Part shown: one piece after another, positions 13,302 to 14,403 of the stretch
How positions within the stretch are numbered: the stretch's first letter is position 1
How the letters are laid out: every line of letters starts with the position of its first letter
NCBI GenBank assembly: GCA_934371475.1
Contig: CAKRNX010000049.1
Coordinates: 1-14,403 of the forward strand
From: an uncultured Lachnospiraceae bacterium
Lineage (GTDB): Bacteria > Bacillota > Clostridia > Lachnospirales > Lachnospiraceae
Direction of reading: 5' to 3'
Length of the DNA stretch: 14,403 nucleotides
Translations under genes and position numbers: made by a program
The notes under the pieces: generated by a model
What the model was told of the DNA's origin: nothing
The model's database searches: none
The model's input: the letters and a program-made list of their open reading frames with translations, nothing else

Positions 13302-13395
13302 GCCGACCGAAACGGAGTGTAGACTGCGCAGCTCGCAGAGAAGAAGCCTGCTCGCGCGCGGAACAAAAGTTGTGCTGCCAAAGCACACTTTTGTT
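13302..13395 (+). repeat. Dispersed palindromic repeat, copy C (shortened), likely two-way terminator
   Basis: Bases 13302-13324 match the module upstream of recN (9045-9066). Bases 13325-13347 and 13348-13369 are identical to the two left modules of copy B, joined without its 16-base insertion. The core has lost about 33 internal bases. AACAAAAG (13362-13369) pairs with CTTTTGTT (13388-13395) and TGTGCT (13371-13376) with AGCACA (13382-13387), with one bulged base and a 5-base loop. On the plus strand the inner stem is followed by CTTTTGTTCT, and the minus strand also has a T-rich tail, so it could terminate transcription in both directions between the NUDIX gene and hemW. Confidence 0.75.
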
Positions 13396-13421
13396 CTCTG
13401 AGATATTGTAATCTGTATAAT
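13391..13421 (+). promoter_or_regulatory. Possible promoter for hemW
   Basis: A perfect TATAAT (13416-13421) has TTGTTC (13391-13396) 19 bases upstream, within the right arm of repeat copy C. The -35 and the spacing are both imperfect. A second TATAAT (13500-13505) lies only 12 bases before the hemW ATG and has no -35 match. Confidence 0.35.
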
Positions 13422-13517
13422 CATGGAAGCGTCGGCGAGAGTAAATACAGTGAAATGACACAGAGTAATAGAAAGCATACTATGAATCACATCACAAATT
13501 ATAATATAAATAATAAT

Positions 13518-14403
13518 ATGAAACAAAAACCACTGGGGATATATCTGCATATCCCCTTTTGTGTCCGCAAATGTAATTACTGTGATTTCCTCTCTGCACC
13601 GACAGATGCCAGGACGGCAGAGAGATATGTGGCCAGACTGGCAGAGGAGATCCGGCGATTTGAGCCGGTGGATGAATATCAGGTGCGCAGCGTCTTTTTT
13701 GGAGGAGGCACCCCGTCACTGCTGAAAGGAGAGTTCATAGAAGCCGTCATGGAGCAGCTTTATGAGCATTTTCCATACTGGGATAAGGATCCATCCGGCG
13801 GAAGAAGCGCGGAGTGTACGATCGAGTGCAACCCGGGGACGCTGACAGAGGACAGACTTTCTTCTTACCGTTCCTGCGGCATCAACAGGCTGAGCATCGG
13901 GCTTCAGTCCGCGGTCAATGAAGAACTGCGGCTGCTCGGAAGGATCCATACATGGGAACAGTTTGTGGAAAACTACAGGCAGGCCAGGGCAGCGGGATTT
14001 CAGAACATTAATATTGATCTGATGTCGGCTCTGCCGGGGCAGACAGCCGCTTCCTGGCGAGAGACGCTGGAACGGGTGCTGGATCTTTCGCCGGATCATA
14101 TTTCCGCTTATAGCCTGATGATAGAGGAAGGAACGCCATTTTATCAAATTTACGGGGAGCAGGAAGATCAGCGGAATGGAAGCTGTGGGGAAGGTACAGA
14201 GGCAGACAGACTTGCATTGTCTGGAAAGGGAAAGGATATGCCGGGTCAGACGCCAAGAGAGAATGGCAGATGCTGGCCGCCGCTGCCGGGAGAGGACGAG
14301 GAACGGCAGATGTACTATGACACGGAGCGTCTCCTGATGCAGGAGGGTATGCACCGATATGAGATCTCCAATTATGCGCTTCCGGGATTTGAGAGCCGTC
14401 ACA
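13518..14403 (+). CDS. hemW: Radical SAM family heme chaperone HemW (HemN-like), 3' truncated by window edge
   Basis: HemW is a radical SAM protein related to coproporphyrinogen III dehydrogenase HemN, but it acts as a heme-binding chaperone. The visible 295 codons start MKQKPLGIYLHIPFCVRKCNYCDF, with the [4Fe-4S] cysteines C15, C19 and C22. The extra cysteine of the HemN CX3CX2CXC motif is absent, which points to HemW. FFGGGTPS (residues 60-67), ECNPGT (103-108), GINRLSIGLQS (121-131) and IDLMSALPGQT (166-176) are conserved. Between EEGTPFYQIYGE (ends 214) and ERQMYYDT (from 262) there is a 47-residue polar, Gly-rich segment where relatives usually have a shorter one. ATG 13518 fits family homology but lacks a ribosome binding site; ATG 13482 and ATG 13455 are in frame upstream. 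About 80-100 C-terminal residues are missing. Confidence 0.93.
   Translation, partial: MKQKPLGIYLHIPFCVRKCNYCDFLSAPTDARTAERYVARLAEEIRRFEPVDEYQVRSVFFGGGTPSLLKGEFIEAVMEQLYEHFPYWDKDPSGGRSAECTIECNPGTLTEDRLSSYRSCGINRLSIGLQSAVNEELRLLGRIHTWEQFVENYRQARAAGFQNINIDLMSALPGQTAASWRETLERVLDLSPDHISAYSLMIEEGTPFYQIYGEQEDQRNGSCGEGTEADRLALSGKGKDMPGQTPRENGRCWPPLPGEDEERQMYYDTERLLMQEGMHRYEISNYALPGFESRH

Overview
The window is an almost all-plus-strand chromosomal segment of a Gram-positive endospore former. The most likely source is a member of Clostridia, probably Lachnospiraceae-like. The reasons are the order nusB-xseA-xseB-ispA-dxs-tlyA-nadK-argR-recN-spoIVB, strong AGGAGG-type ribosome binding sites, a SpoIVB sporulation protease, and protein sequences that read as typical clostridial versions. 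Assignment below class level is inference.

Layout. 1-1253: 3' part of prfC (release factor 3). 1254-1431: a sigma-A-like promoter and a hairpin-bearing leader. 1432-1827: an Asp23/Gls24 family gene. 1848-1907: a large inverted-repeat structure just before nusB. 1930-8964: a tightly packed run of nusB, xseA, xseB, ispA, dxs, tlyA, nadK and argR. 8965-9090: a gap with a strong hairpin and a sequence module that recurs near 13300. 9091-10767: recN, closed by a clear intrinsic terminator. 10839-11076: two copies of a palindromic dispersed repeat. 11104-12342: spoIVB with a GTG start. 12343-12689: a gap where spo0A would commonly be found but is not. 12690-13280: a NUDIX hydrolase. 13267-13395: a composite of the same repeat modules, including a third, shortened copy. 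13518-14403: 5' part of hemW, running off the window.

Functions. The core cluster combines transcription antitermination (NusB), exonuclease VII (XseA/XseB), isoprenoid precursor and prenyl chain synthesis (Dxs, IspA), rRNA methylation (TlyA), NADP supply (NadK), arginine-responsive regulation (ArgR) and double-strand break repair (RecN). SpoIVB is the forespore signalling protease that triggers pro-sigma-K processing in Bacillus.

The proteins are ordinary. The unusual content is in the intergenic DNA: at least three related palindromic repeat modules, with three copies of the largest one within 2.6 kb, all on the same strand, two of them packed directly against the spoIVB start. Copy B contains mutually exclusive pairings, one of which looks like an intrinsic terminator 31 nt before the spoIVB start codon. 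I found no CRISPR array, tRNA, rRNA, transposase or toxin-antitoxin gene.
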